The notes: generated by a model not told the origin, from the sequence alone. A stretch of 64,000 nucleotides of DNA from Dendrolimus kikuchii (GCA_019925095.2 CM034411.1:8764001-8828000); one strand, 5' to 3'. Counted from the stretch's first letter, positions 11,160 to 23,407 are shown. Translations and numbers: made by a program.

Positions 11160-11590
11160 AATATTTTGATCTCGTATTATTTGCTACAACAAAAACGACT
11201 AGGCCGATTTCGATGTGTTTTCGCTGATTGACAGCTAATTCTTAGACTTAACTCTGCGCTACTTTTTATCCTGGGAACCCCGCGAGAATTTTTCTGGGAA
11301 TTATTTAAAATACCCAGTTTAAAAAAAATTGAATTCCTATGTGATGTTTTTGTTGATCGATAGTAAATTTAATGTAATAAAATATGTGATTTTTTTATCC
11401 CGGGAAACCCGCGGGAATTTTCCTGTGAGCGGTTTATAGTTGTTCGGGTGCGTAAAAATTATCTTATTCCGACAGTTTTCACTTAAACGATAGCTTACAT
11501 TCTTTTTCTTACATCCTGGGTATCCCGAGGGTATTTTAAGTCAAACGTAAACGAAGTCACGGGCATATCCTAGGATAAAATATGAATAAA
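11160..11590 (+). repeat. interspersed repeat with CCCGCGGGAATTT motifs
   Basis: Near-repeats TATCCTGGGAACCCCGCG, TATCCCGGGAAACCCGCG and ATCCTGGGTATCCCGAGGG are spaced about 130 bp. They are preceded by CGACTAGGCCGATTTCG and followed by ACGAAGTCACGGGCA. This is the style of a very abundant lepidopteran repeat ending ACGAAGTCGCGGGC..AGCTAGT. Confidence 0.65.
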
Positions 11591-11802
11591 ACACCTGTTA
11601 TTCGGCTTTTGCTTTAGCACAGTTTCTTAATCTTTAGTCAAATGGAACAGTGACTTATTGGATGGTTTGTTTTTTCTTCTTTCAAGTACTGATGCAATTA
11701 AGAAAAATGTAATGTTTTTAAAGTAATCTCAAATAGAGTGAGTGATAAGCAGTAATTTAAATATAAGTAAGTATTTTAAGCCCACGAATTTTACTACAAA
11801 CT

Positions 11803-11868
11803 GTGATACAAAATCAAAGTTTATACGACTGAAATAGACCAGTCGTATAAACTTTGATTTTGTATCAC
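11803..11868. repeat. perfect 29-bp inverted repeat, 8-nt loop
   Basis: Arms 11803-11831 and 11840-11868 are exact reverse complements around AAATAGAC. There is no G-U or bulge. The flanks do not extend the pairing. Nothing coding is nearby. Confidence 0.95.
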
Positions 11869-12242
11869 TGTCCGTAATTTAGTCCGAAAATTATGAGAGT
11901 TCTATCGGAATATGTATTGAAAGTCTAAAAACTAAGTCACAGGACTTGTCTAGTATATGAATGACACGAGACATTGTGAATCACTACAAAACCTTCGTTT
12001 GTACTTTTTATTGTATGCATGTTATCTTGTGCTATTATAAAAGATAATTCTACGACGAGAAAATGTATGCTTAATCTATACTCAAGTACGTAGTTACAAA
12101 TAATGACAGCCGTTTATCTGAAATGACGTAAAATGACTTTACGCATGTATTTATTTTTAGAGTTCTGCAGCTATTCTGGCAACTTTTGACGATACAAATA
12201 GTTGATTTAATTGTCAACTACCCTATTAGTATAAGCACTGAA

Positions 12243-12544
12243 TGAATGATGAAAGAATACAGTTTCCTGCGGCCAGGCGGCCTGTCGTAAAAGGTGACAA
12301 AACAACCCACAGCCAGGTGGTAGCGCACTTGCCCGACTGGATGGCTACCACCGCTAGTCTTATGTATGCCGCCATAACAACCTTGATTTTTGTGATTCGT
12401 GGCCATGTTCCAGTTGCCCTTTAGAGAGCGGCAGCACATTAGTTGCACCTTTGCTGTTAGTGTTACAAATGTCCATAGGCGATGGTATCACTTTCCATCA
12501 GGTAGGCCGTCTGCCTGACTGTTAAACTCACGCAATAAAAAAAA
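12243..12544 (+). mobile_element. SINE-A copy, slightly 5'-truncated
   Basis: AGAATACAGTTTCCTGCGGC, CCACAGCCAGGTGGTAG and GTCCATAGGCGATGG mark the family, with an A-rich end. Several small changes show it is an older copy. Confidence 0.85.
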
Positions 12545-12739
12545 TGCCGATATTTTTAGGATTCCGCATATAGATTTATTTATTTTCTGTTACATAGACT
12601 AACATAGATTTACAACATAATATTTATGTTTGAAACAAGAAATTTGTAAAGTATCTAGCTCAAATCTTGCATAATGCAATAGTGCAGCTAGACGAAATGA
12701 GCTTACAAAATACAACTTTCGTTAAACGTTATGTAATAT

Positions 12740-13237
12740 TGTTACGACCTACACGTCGACAAAAGTGGATTCACACCTGTATACCATAAAACACAGTTTA
12801 TTACCTTTCCGCATTTGGACTTCTTTTGTTTACTTTGTGTTTAAAATTTGTGATTAGAAAACAGCCCATTGTGTATTGTAATCTTTTATGGCAGTCATTT
12901 GCCAGGTGTGTCGGACTGTTCTAAGAAATTCGGTCACGCGGTCGGGCAGACATATTGTATCGGTGCAGTATAAAGCAATGGCCCAATGTAGAGATCGGCA
13001 GTCTAGCGATAACCACGAGCGAAGCAAGACGTGTGTACTACATTCGGTAATCTATTTAGTGACGGACTTTGCGCGTTTTATGGAATTACGATCTTCTACA
13101 TTACGTTTGGCTTTGGTGTTATACGGTTTACGGTTATACGGTTATATTTGTACCTGTGTTATATATGTTTGTATAGTTCTAATAAATTCTATAATCATTC
13201 CAACGGCATTTTTATTCGAGTCCTGCAACTCGTAACA
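12740..13237 (+). mobile_element. solo LTR, copy b
   Basis: It has TGTTACGA and TCGTAACA ends, 498 bp. The LTR hallmarks are GGATTCACACCTG, CTTCTTTTGTTTACTTTGTG, GCAGTATAAAGCAATGG, GTGACGGACTTTGCGCG and CTAATAAATTCTATAA. The flanks show no clear duplication. No internal retroelement sequence is next to it. Confidence 0.85.
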
Positions 13238-13289
13238 AAATAAAAATACATACTATTATAAATAAAAACGATGTCCTATATATAACACG

Positions 13290-13680
13290 GCCGGCAGCAA
13301 GTCATGTTATACAGGCTTGAATGTTGAACCACTGAAGTGACGGTCTCAAAACATCTTCACTCAGCCGAGATGGGAATGTTGAGATGGATGCGCGGTGTGG
13401 TGTTTAAAAGGAAACGAATCTAATAAAAGGGCAAGTTGCATCAAGGGCTGTAAGGTTAAGAGGAAAACGACTAAGGTGGTATGTAATGAGAAGGGATGAA
13501 AATCATGTACCAAAAAAATAAGATTAAAATGGAAGATTGATGGACATAGGAGTAAAGGTAGACCAAAAAAGAGATAGATAGACTGTGTGAAAGATAAGAT
13601 GTTAAATCGTGATGTGGCAGAGGATGTATCCCAGAGTGGAAGAGTATAGAAGGAAGAGACATCCCAAATGATTAGGAGAA
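13290..13680 (+). pseudogene. RTE-like C-terminal fragment, plus arm of an inverted pair
   Basis: Nucleotide similarity to the 21.3-21.7 kb copy is evident: GTCATG(T/C)TATAC, CACTCAGC(C/T)GAGATG, TGAGATGGATG, GTAGACCAAAAAA and GTGTGAAAGAT. Many stops and small indels break the frame. It ends near 13680, where an oppositely oriented copy begins. Confidence 0.75.
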
Positions 13681-14048
13681 AATGTCTCTTCCTTTTCAAA
13701 TTCTCCAAATCATTTGAAAACGGCATAATGTCTTTTCTTTCCATACTTCTCTATTCTGACATACGTCCTCTGTCACATCACAAGTCATCCTGTCATATTT
13801 CAAACAATCCATTCATCTCTTTTTTGATCTATCTTTTTCATTTGTAACCGTCAATCTTCCAATTTTAACTTTATTTTTGTCACGTGAATTTATCCCTCTT
13901 CATATATCTTCTTCTTCTCAATTTGTCAGTCAAGGAGGCAACTTTCAAAGATCCTCTAATATGTGTACACATTTCTCACCTTATCTATTCTTGTGACACC
14001 ACACATCCATCTCAAGCATTCTCATCTCAGCTGAGTGGGGAAATTTGT
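13681..14048 (-). pseudogene. RTE-like C-terminal fragment, minus arm of an inverted pair
   Basis: The reverse complement again gives the RTE tail: CAGCTGAGATGAGAATG, then GTGTGGTGTCACAAGAATAG, and near the low end CAGAGGACGTATGTCAGAAT. Together with the plus copy at 13290-13680 it forms a long imperfect inverted repeat meeting at about 13680. The open frames here are antisense noise. Confidence 0.75.
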
Positions 14049-16405
14049 GGTCTAATTAGTCTCAGTTTAGAATTGGATAAAGATAAAGAACAAAAACGAT
14101 GACCGTATTGTCTAGTGAACACAGAACTAAACTAGGCAACAGTTCTTTAGATATTTATTCCAGGTACAATAGTAATTTGGAGGGAACTTACCGTCGAGAT
14201 TTTTCCTCTATAGAACTACATGACGACACATAAAAAGGGTGTTATAAACTTTCTTTAATTTAATTAATAAAATTTAATTCTTTTAATAGCTATGCTTTAG
14301 GGGTTGTAAATATTTCAAAGCGACGTCGATCACATTCCATCAGACGAGCTGTTTGATGTTTGTCTGTCTGGCAATAAAAAAGAGTATGCCACGTGGAATT
14401 ATTTTTTTATTATTTACTCTAAATTTCGACTGAATGGACGAAATTGCACTCAATCCCTAGTTGTGCTGCCTACTCTCTCGCTCCCCTAGCTCTTTCTACA
14501 TTCAATACAGTGTTACAAACACACAAAAACTAACGCAAATAAATAGCAGGATACATACATACATGTTTTTTGATTTGTGGGAATATATTATATACAGCCC
14601 CTATACAGGCATGCCACATTTCATTTTTTTTAAATTATTATTTTAGGTTGGGTTGAAATTGATCCCAAAAAATTCGGCCACAATAAAATTTTTGCTGTGT
14701 AAAAAAAATCGAGTAAAGCCTGTCTCCATATGGCGATCTACACTCTACAAGGCGGCTAACGAAACCACGTCATAGCAACTACGCTTTAATTTTTCTTAAT
14801 TTTTTCATTTCTTTAATTCTAATCTATGTGAATTTCGTTACAGCTCGCTGATGAGTAGGTATGCGGTCAACGGGGGCTCGGTAGTAGGGTTGCCAGATGT
14901 GTTCGAAAAAACCGGACAAGTTCTATTGTAGTTTTTTAATAACATATAAATTTACTGAAAACTAACTTTTTATACAGCAATATATACAGCATGTATTTGC
15001 ATCAAATGCTAAATTAAGAGCCAAATTAATTTTTCATATATTTAGTACTTCAAGCCACTGCTTATGATAAAGTTTTATTACCTGAGATGGCATGTTTGGA
15101 TTCAATGCAACTAGGTGTTATATTAAAGAAAACGCACAATTCGGGTTGACGGCGCGTCGAACGAACCGTTCAAGTTCGCTAGATAATTAATAAATTAACA
15201 AATTTGCATTAAAAGCGGGCAAGCTCTTGTTCAGATTGCCAAGATTTCTTGACCTCACAAGCAAAAAAAAACCGGCTTGCCGGTCGAAAACTGCAAATCT
15301 CGCAACTCACTCGTTAGACAGAAATTAGAAATAAAATTATTTTCTTTTCTTCTTCTTTTCTTTAGACATCGCGAGCGAATATCATTTTCTACGTACACAT
15401 CAAGATCTCGGCACTGTATCTGTACGGTTACAGCTCGTAGATTAGTAAACGGCATGTAGGCCTTTTTATCAGAAGAAAAATATTTTGAGAGATACTTTAC
15501 AATATTATATTTTCAGAACGAAAAATTTTTGTAACCTACATTGGCAAATGACAAACGCTAACAGGCGTGAGAATTTCAGACTATAGATGTTGTTATTGTA
15601 TTGTATTTTGAGGGCATTCTCCTCAGTTTCTGTAAATTGATGACAGATTTAAAAGTTATTATACCCTTTAAAGTACTTTAGATAAGTAGCAATTAAGTAA
15701 ATTATGGGTACTTTACCCATAGATGACAATGACCTGGACTTATTTACTTGTGACAGTGACAGAGGTCAAATGCCAGAATAGAGGAGTATGGATGGAATAT
15801 ATACACTGCGAAGACCTCACATGATTGGAAGGTGAAACAAAAGAAAGAGGTATTGGTAAGAATTTATAAAACCTGCAAATGGATGCTAAAATACTGTGTC
15901 AAAACCGTTGCCGTAGTAGGTATTATCGCCATATTTACATAACATTTTAATATCTGGAATTCTTTTAGTGTGGAACTTTTTAATGTTTTATTAGCATGTT
16001 TCTTTTAAATGCTACTTATTCCTATTACGTGTAAAGAAGTGCACCCTGCGAAAAAGTAGGACTATTTATCTCCGGCTACCGCTTCATCTGGGATAATAAT
16101 ATATAGTTCTTGACATTTGACCTTGAATAATGTTACAATTCTTAGACGTTTCATGCATGACGATGGGTTTAATGCGTAATTTGAAATGCGATATTGTTAT
16201 TGGGAATGACGTTGAATATAGACAGATAACATATGAACACTAATGTTAACGGTGTTATTTTTAATACTATAAATAAGACGCATTTGGCCATAATAACTAT
16301 AACATGATTGTAGGTGCCTGAGTACTAGTGTAGTAGTTCTTCACTGTTATATAACAGTTTTAGTAGGTCTATAAATAAACAAATATACCACTTCGAAAAT
16401 AAGTA
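14049..16405. other. spacer without recognised gene
   Basis: AGGGTTGCCAGATGTGTTCG at about 14886 resembles a MITE terminus, but no partner end was found. The rest is AT-rich with no sustained frame. Confidence 0.5.
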
Positions 16406-17047
16406 TATGTAGGAATCGTATTTGTTATTATAAAATAACCATATGACGGAAGTAGTCGTTAACCGGATAGAGTATTCTTTCATGTAGTAATCGGAAGTTG
16501 TTTAACCGGATGTCAATGTAGAAGCATTTGTTATTAAGCTAATAGATATCGGAAATGGAGTAACCGGATGTTGGAAGTTAATACGTATGGCGGAAGTTGG
16601 TTTTATGAAGGAAGTGTAACTGAAGTGGCGCCACAGCGTTACCGGATGGTGTCACTGCGGCGCGCTACGAGGACCTGTTATATACGCGGTGTTCGGGTAG
16701 AGGAGGGGCGGTCATCAACCGACAGTCTACAATGGCAGTCTTAAACCGACAGTCTTCGACGGACAGTCTACATTGGTAGTCTTGGACGAGGACCACATAA
16801 TATAATGTGGTCGATATTTTCTGCTTGATAATCGCAGTATTCTTGAAGGGCAAATTGCTGCTTGATACCTGACAAGCGTGGATGCAACTTTTGGAGTTGT
16901 CCTAATATTTCTGTGTATTATTGTGCAATATTTAATATCGTAATTGTAATAATTCTAGTGTAATAAACTTAGATTATAATATTTCAAATTATTATTATTG
17001 TTATTCTCGAAGCGTCATCCGTTCGCTCCCGGCGTGAACCCGACATA
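16406..17047 (+). mobile_element. candidate LTR of a second family
   Basis: It runs from TGTAGGAATCG to CCCGACA. The first third has four degenerate copies of GGAAGT..N..AACCGGAT (16445-16650). Then come TTATATACGCGGTG (TATA-like), a stretch with repeated CGACAGTCT(A/T)C blocks (about 16720-16770), and AGTGTAATAAAC (polyadenylation signal). This order fits U3-R-U5. No clear duplication flanks it and no internal region follows, so the call is tentative. Confidence 0.4.
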
Positions 17048-17117
17048 CATACATCATTCATTCAAAAAATATATAAACTAAAAAGTAAAAATAACAATAA
17101 ACTACAATCGGTCTAGC

Positions 17118-17310
17118 TCATCTGTCGCTGGTTAGTATGCCTAAGAGGCTGGCAGCATTACCTCGCTGAATACATACACTAATGCTTTGAGCGAAGTAAG
17201 CTCCAGCCTTCCGGTTGCCTGTGCCTTCGAGTAGCCGCTTTTTAATGTTTTTAAAAAGTCTGTGGGCACATGCCAACGGACTCATCGTCTCCAGCCGTTT
17301 GATGGAAATC
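17118..17310 (-). pseudogene. fragment of a non-LTR ORF C-terminus (QRGNAASLLG family)
   Basis: The minus frame reads PLACAHRLFKNIKKRLLEGT, GNRKAGAYFAQSISVC, IQRGNAASLLG and a stop shortly after. The G..RAGAY..Q.IS..IQRGN.ASLLG block is shared with 24590-24670, so two independent copies of one ORF end are present. Confidence 0.65.
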
Positions 17311-17830
17311 AGCCCTGAGGTGTTCGGCAGAAGTGATAGCGCGACCGGCCCCAACTTCGGACTCTTGGAGATGGCAAGGCGCTAGTGTGTCAACAGAAGT
17401 AACATCCCATGCGAAATACACAAGAAGTGACAAATTAATACTGCGAACATAACACTCTGGTCCTAATAGAAACCAAATCAGTCGGGTCTAAATTGGTTTG
17501 GAAAAATAATTTATTTTTAATATTTATTTAACGACAAGTCAATGCACAGCACTCACATTTGAAGGTACTAATTTGTTAAGCAAATTTGATATTACGACTC
17601 GAAATGGAGCGAAGTTTTTAAACTTATGAATGGCACAAACAAAACAAGGTTTCTACGAACGATAAATTGTAAATAATGACCATAAACAATACATTGAAAT
17701 TTAAAAGACGAATGATAAGATTTTGTTATTCACGATGCTTTTAATTACTAACACAACTACTACATTGATCTCCTAACTAAACCCAGACTACATAATAATA
17801 AACTTTGGTTGAGAAGTTTAGCTTATGCCT

Positions 17831-18168
17831 AGGGTTGCCACATTATTTTGAATAAAATATAGTATTTTTGTTTTTAAGCTGTAAAATTTAGTACTTTTGG
17901 GAAATTTCGGTGAAAAAAGAGTAGACATTAATTTTTCATTATTTATTATATATTTTATTTATATCATTATTGCATTTCCCATGTGTATTTATTACTACTT
18001 TTTGCTTTAGCCAGCAAAGATCTGTTATTTTTAAAATAATCATAAGTATAAGCCAATTGAATTAACGATGTAAATATAGTACATTTCGTACTACATAATT
18101 TTTCTATGATATATAGTACAATTGGCTAAAATATAGTACGACACTATTGTCGTATGTTTGGCAATCTT
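17831..18168 (+). mobile_element. MITE-B, copy 1
   Basis: A non-coding AT-rich element of about 340 bp. It starts AGGGTTGCCACA and ends TTTGGCAATCTT, imperfect inverted ends. It contains many TATAGTAC motifs and CTTTTTGCTTTAGCCAGCAA. The second copy is at 42491-43171. Confidence 0.65.
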
Positions 18169-18195
18169 ACTTATGTCATAGCTTCACCTCCGTTA

Positions 18196-18503
18196 GTATC
18201 CTGTGCAGGAACAGAAAAAGAATGCTAATTCCTGCGCCTGGGCGGCCTGTTGTAAGAGGCGACAAAATAACCCACAGCCAAGTGGTAAGGGATTTGCTCG
18301 ACTAGATAGCTACCACTCATGGCCTAGAATATGCCGCCACAACAACTTTGAGTTGTGATCCGCGGCATCAATAGCCAGGTTCCAGTTTTTTCTTCGAGGC
18401 CGGCAGCACCTCTGGTATTGCTAATGTTCATAGGCGAGAATAACCACTTTCCATCACGGTTGGGCTGTCAGCCAGTCTGCTGTGCTGCGGCAGTAAAAAA
18501 AAA
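18196..18503 (+). mobile_element. SINE-A copy (old, diverged), beside a MITE-B copy
   Basis: It is full length from TGTGCAGGAACAG to a run of A, with many substitutions (for example CATAGGCGAGAATAACCAC). It begins about 30 bp after the MITE-B copy at 17831-18168. Confidence 0.82.
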
Positions 18504-19455
18504 GTACGACAGCGTTAAAAAATAACGCCCTAACGACAAGCTGCATTAGTTATTTCTCAATGTTTAACGCGAGTAAGAATGTCGCTTCTTAAAGAAGGCA
18601 TTAGGCCCTTGGCTACATATGCGTGACACAGTCACTAACAATATTATAATTCCAAGTGTAGCAGAGGCATTACCGAGAATCAATCCAGGTACTTCTGCAT
18701 TGTAATGACCTTGGTGTGCCAGTTTGAACGTTTAATTAAATACAATTAATAAAATATTTTACAATTCATAAGCAACTAAATTATATATTTATTTTAGAGG
18801 CCAATGTAACACAAAGAAACTCCATAATAGCGTATAAAAATAATAGTTTATGAAATAAATACTGCATAATAAACCCAAAACGAATAAAATTATGTATATT
18901 TTAATAACCATTTTTATTCTAATGTAATTCATAACAAACTGAGTACCTACTATTTGTACTTATATAATCTTATTAACGTCTTTATGGTGTAAATTCAAAT
19001 ACTTTTTGGGGGATGTGCTAGTTAATTAATTCATGCCGAGTTCATAAACCTATTATACAAAAATGTACCCACAATACAGATAAAAATAAATGTAATAAAA
19101 ACATACCGGACCAAAGACAACTCCGGAAACGGAACGTAACCACAGATTATAAAACTCAATCACACCACAAAAAACTTTCTAAAACTTAAAACAAATAGCG
19201 CGAAAACGGGTTCGACATTCGAAATTGTCGCGATAAATGAAGTGACAGCAATGGCGGACCACGCGGTACTGTCGATAGGCGTGCAACAAGTAACAAAGTC
19301 GTATAAGTTGGAAGGCCGGAGATATTGCCGGTTGCATCGCTAAAGATAAAGTTATTAAAGTATTTGCATTAAAAATGGAGGGGGAGAACGCAAAACCTTT
19401 TGCAGGCACAACCTTACATAATGGTTGAGTAGTTATATGTCGCAGTGAATGTATA
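18504..19455. other. spacer without recognised gene
   Basis: AT-rich DNA. No repeat shared with the rest of the window was found. Confidence 0.5.
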
Positions 19456-20077
19456 TATTTTTTTTACTGCAGGAGTTCAGCAGACAGGCAGACGGCCCAC
19501 TTGATGAGAAGCGGTTACCATCGCCTAAGGATATTTGTAGCACCACGGGTGCTACAAATGCGCTGCTGCTCTCTTAAGGAAAACTGGAACCTGGTCATAA
19601 ATAACGGAACACAACTCAAGGTTGGTATGGCGACTTATATCCGTGCAGGAACGGAGAAAAAATACAATTTCCTGCGGCCGGGCGGCCTATCGTAAGAGGC
19701 GACTTAACAACCTACAGCCAGGTGGTAGGGCATTTGCCCGACTGAATGGCGACCACCCCTGGTCTAAAGTACGTCGCCATAATAACCTTGACTTGTGTTC
19801 CGGCATTAGTGACCAGGTTCCAGTCTCCCTTAAGAGAGTAGCAGCGTATTTGTAGCAACTTTGGTGTTGCAAATGTCCATAGGCGATGGTAACCGCTTTC
19901 CATCAAGTGGGCCGTCTGCCTGTCTGCTGATCTCCTGCAATAAAAAAAAACCAGGTATAGTAGCCATCCAGTCGGGTGAATGCCGTACCACCTGGCTGTG
20001 GGTTGTTTTGTCGCCTCTTACGACAGGCCGCCCGGCTGCAGTAAATTGTATTCTTTCTCCGTTTCTGCACAGATATA
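19456..20077 (-). mobile_element. SINE-A (minus) split by a second SINE-A
   Basis: The 3' part of a minus copy is at 19456-19635 and its 5' part at 19951-20077. The break falls at TATGGCGAC / CCAGG.ATAGTAGCC, where about ten bases of the family sequence (the CATACTCTAGA region) are missing. The gap is filled by a plus-strand copy. Confidence 0.88.
19636..19950 (+). mobile_element. SINE-A (plus) nested inside the minus SINE-A
   Basis: It is full length from TATATCCGTGCAGGAACGG to CTCCTGCAATAAAAAAAAA. It is closer to the shared family sequence than the host copy, as expected for a younger insertion. Confidence 0.9.
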
Positions 20078-20254
20078 ATATATAATGTTGGTGAATTTTA
20101 AATGTGCACACGCGATTATTTTTGCAAGGTTTAGACTTGCACTTGTACATAACATCCACAAGGACGATTCAGTGAATCTGGGTCAAGTTAATGTAAATGC
20201 TAGCCAATTTATAATACAAAGTTATTTATTTAACGGACTCTAGTCTAGTTCGGT

Positions 20255-20395
20255 CGTTCCATTGGCGCTAAACTGTCTAGGCTCACTGGAGCACATCCAC
20301 CTTAGACAAGCGAGGTGCGTATACCGTAAAATAGAAAGACCCGAGTCCAGCAGTGGGACGTTTATGCGCCGATACCAGAATAAAATGTAGTGTAC
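20255..20395 (+). repeat. SINE 3'-end fragment (CAGCAGTGGGAC type)
   Basis: CACCTTAGACAAGCG and GTCCAGCAGTGGGACGTTTA with TGCGCCGATACC match the 3' end of the SINE at 8.9-9.0 kb. Confidence 0.6.
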
Positions 20396-21149
20396 TGTAA
20401 AATATTTTTCTATTTGAATAGAACGCATTAATGTATACCAGCATCTTTAGATAAACAGTTATCTAACATCTAACGTTATCGCGAAGTAAGCCAAGAGTCT
20501 GTGACGATTCTTCAAATAGATATTAAATATATTGAAACGTTGAATCTATATTTACCGACAAGTATGTCATTTATTAATATAGCTAAAAACGTATATCCTT
20601 ATTTAGTTTAGGTTTAGTCTACATAACATTAGGGATTTCTATGTGGTTTCATCAGTATTTTAATGAAAAAATAGCCATTTACTGAGTTAAAAATTTCTTC
20701 CTCTTTGTTAAGAGATCACTTTAAGCGATATCGCAGCATAACAATAATAGGCATCTATTATTGTTTTGCCACGAAAGTATTGTAATCATTTATTTTCCTA
20801 TTTTTTTTACTATGGTGAATATTAAGGTGTATCTATATCCAAATAAATAAGAAAATAAATCTACATGTTAATTACAGACTATATACCATATCGCTGCCTG
20901 AGTGAAGGAAGCGTGACTAATTCTACTACATTTCCTCCGTGGATGGCAATATGTCTGTGTCCTATATATTCATCTCCGCTATTGAAAGAAGACATAAATA
21001 TGCACCCACACAACGTGTATACATAGAATAACTACTTTTCCCACATTACATATCTTGTAGAATAGGTTAACGTTAAAATAAATAGGACTACTTAGGCTCC
21101 GAAGAATATCAGAGGGTAAGTAATCTTATTTAACGCTGATAGAATAGCA
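20396..21149. other. spacer without recognised gene
   Basis: AT-rich DNA leading into the RTE-like fragment. Nothing recognised. Confidence 0.5.
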
Positions 21150-21785
21150 AAGGCACACTACCATGTAACCCCGAATTCAGATACCTTGGTTCACTACTGC
21201 AGAATAATTGTGATATAGAGAGGGATGTAAGGAAAAGAATAAATGTAGCATGGCTGAAGTGAAGACAGCTAACCTGTGTTACGTGCGACAAACTGATGCC
21301 ACTGAAACTAAAAGGACAAATATATAAATCTATCATACGACCAGTCATGCTATACGGGTCGGAATGTTGAGCCACTAAAGTGATAAACTACAAACGTCTC
21401 CACTCAGCTGAGATGAGAATGTTGAGATGGATGTGTGGTGTTACAAGAATGGATAAGGTGAGAAATGAGTACATAAGGGGATCTTTGAAAGTTGCACCTG
21501 TGACTGAAAAATTGAGAGGAAGAAGATTAAGTTGGTATGGGCATATAATGAGGAGGGATGAAAGTCACGTGACAAAAAGAATGTTATACTACAAGATGGA
21601 TGGGTACAAATTTAAAGGTAGACCAAAAAAAATATGGATGGATTGTGTGAAGGATGACATGATGATATGCGGTGTGACAGAAGAGGTATGTCAGAATAGA
21701 AGAGTGTGGAAGGAAAAGACGTATTGTGCCGACCCCAAGTAATTGGGATATGGTGAAAGAAAAGAGAAAAGAGAGAGAATAGCAA
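21150..21785 (+). pseudogene. RTE-like endonuclease-RT, C-terminal fragment
   Basis: The open part (21386-21742) reads RLHSAEMRMLRWMCGVTRMD, then VRNEYIRGSLKVAP, RLSWYGHIMRRDESHV, RPKKIWMDCVKDDM and a terminal CADPK stop. This is the conserved C-terminal tail of lepidopteran endonuclease-reverse transcriptase elements. Upstream the homology continues in other frames (PVMLYGSEC at about 21340-21370), so the copy is frameshifted. The RT and endonuclease domains are absent. Confidence 0.85.
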
Positions 21786-22483
21786 AGGCAGTAAGGATTT
21801 AGGAATTATTTAGGGTGTCAAGTGGCAAAATTAGAATTTTAAATGTAAATAAAAAAAAAAACTACAAATTGTATTAATTTTTTAAGGCCAGTTCCCTAAA
21901 GAAGATTTGTGTGGATTTTATTTTTCAAAAAGGATTCCCTCTAAATGTTCCCTCAAATTATAAACCCTCCTGGAATCTGTAGACCGTATTCAGTACAACG
22001 CGCTTAAGAAGTGTAGTTAATTGCCCAAAAAATATTTTCGTTCAGTTTACAAATCATTTCTTTATTTAATAAATAAACTTAGCTCTAGAGATTCTCCTGT
22101 AGAAAAATGTCTAAGTTCTAGCCATCTTGGTGCCTAGCAGATGTCTTCAAAATGGCTTATCAATTTGTTTGGAAAGGACTTAAGTAGGAGAACCAGTGTC
22201 TTCAGCAGTATGAAGCGTGGCATCGTCAAATGAAACGCTATCCACAGTAACATGCTTACAAAAATAAACTCCATTTATGCCATATAATGATAACGCATAT
22301 CAAACGGCTGTACAATAGCTGCTAATAATGGTTTAAACGCAGGATTCGTCCTTAAGTGGCCAATAATTGTAATAAAAAAATCAGTAGTTTTTTGCGTAGG
22401 AAAGTAGCAAACATGCATCCAAACATATTCACAAACTTTCAGGTACATAATATTAGCAGTATATAAAAAGGGGATAAATGTAT
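21786..22483. other. spacer between RTE-like fragment and solo LTR d
   Basis: No coding signal or shared repeat. Confidence 0.5.
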
Positions 22484-22986
22484 TGTTACAACCTAGGCGC
22501 CGACAAGGACAAATTCCACGTACAGATTTGTAGAAGCACATTTATTACCTGTCGGCATTTGAACTAATTGTAATTCTTTTATGATCGTCTTCTTTTGTTT
22601 ACTTATTTATTGGCATACGTTTCTAGAGAACACCCTATTGTTCTATTGTAATCGTTTACGGCCGCTTGCGGTTGTAATCATTAGCCAGGTGTTACAGATC
22701 ATTAAGATCAAGCTGATTCTAGGAAATTCGGTCCATGTTGCCGGGCAGGCACATTGCATTTGTGCAGTATAAAACGATGGCCTAATTGAGGGAGGAGGGC
22801 AGTTCAGCGACAATTACGATTAAGGCGTGTGTACAATCGGGAACCCGACCTTCGACCTTCTGCATTACATTTAAGATTTGTTGTGTTCAGTTATATTTGT
22901 ACCTGTGTTATACGTGTTTGTATAGTTCTAATAAACTCTATAATAATTACAACGACATTTTAATTTGAGTCTCGCAATTCGTAACA
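22484..22986 (+). mobile_element. solo LTR, copy d (divergent subfamily)
   Basis: It is 503 bp from TGTTACAA to TTCGTAACA. It shares GCAGTATAAAACGATGG and CTAATAAACTCTATAA with copy b but has a different U3 (CGGCATTTGAACTAATTG, GTCTTCTTTTGTTTACTTA), like copies e and f. It lacks the GTGACGGACTTTGCGCG block. Confidence 0.8.
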
Positions 22987-23344
22987 GCGTGATTGGCTGG
23001 GGCGCCTAGATGGTTAAGGCCAGCCCTAAAGGCAATACGGAGTAACAAGTAACTATAAGGAATTTATTGGGAAACTTGAGTTTTGAGGTTAATTAATCTA
23101 CAAAGGTATTTTTCGTGCCAGACAAACCGTGAAACTTGCGTTATTTATTTATATTGTACGTATACACTTTCGTCAAACTATGATTAAAAATTTCTTTAAC
23201 ACGTTTTCAAGCATGTGAGCAATTTTAATCTCGTAATGAACTTAGTGATTCACAGGTAATTAGCACTAATAGGTTCTTAAAGTTTTTTTGTAAATTGGAA
23301 TCACATTATATTGAGCACTGAGGACAGAATTGTCTAATGGCTTT

Positions 23345-23405
23345 ACTAGTCGTTCATTTGCCTTACTATTGGTGAATGAAGCAAGTGAGTGAGTAGTAAG
23401 ATATT
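23345..23405. repeat. MITE-C fragment next to SINE-D copy 2
   Basis: GTCGTTCATTTGCCTTACTA and GAGTAGTAAGATATT are the inner and outer arms of MITE-C with the middle deleted. Confidence 0.5.
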
Positions 23406-23407
23406 AG

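Noticed and set aside
14883..14915. AGGGTTGCCAGATGTGTTCG as a second MITE start
   Set aside because: It resembles the MITE-B end but no matching right end or body was found, so no element is called.
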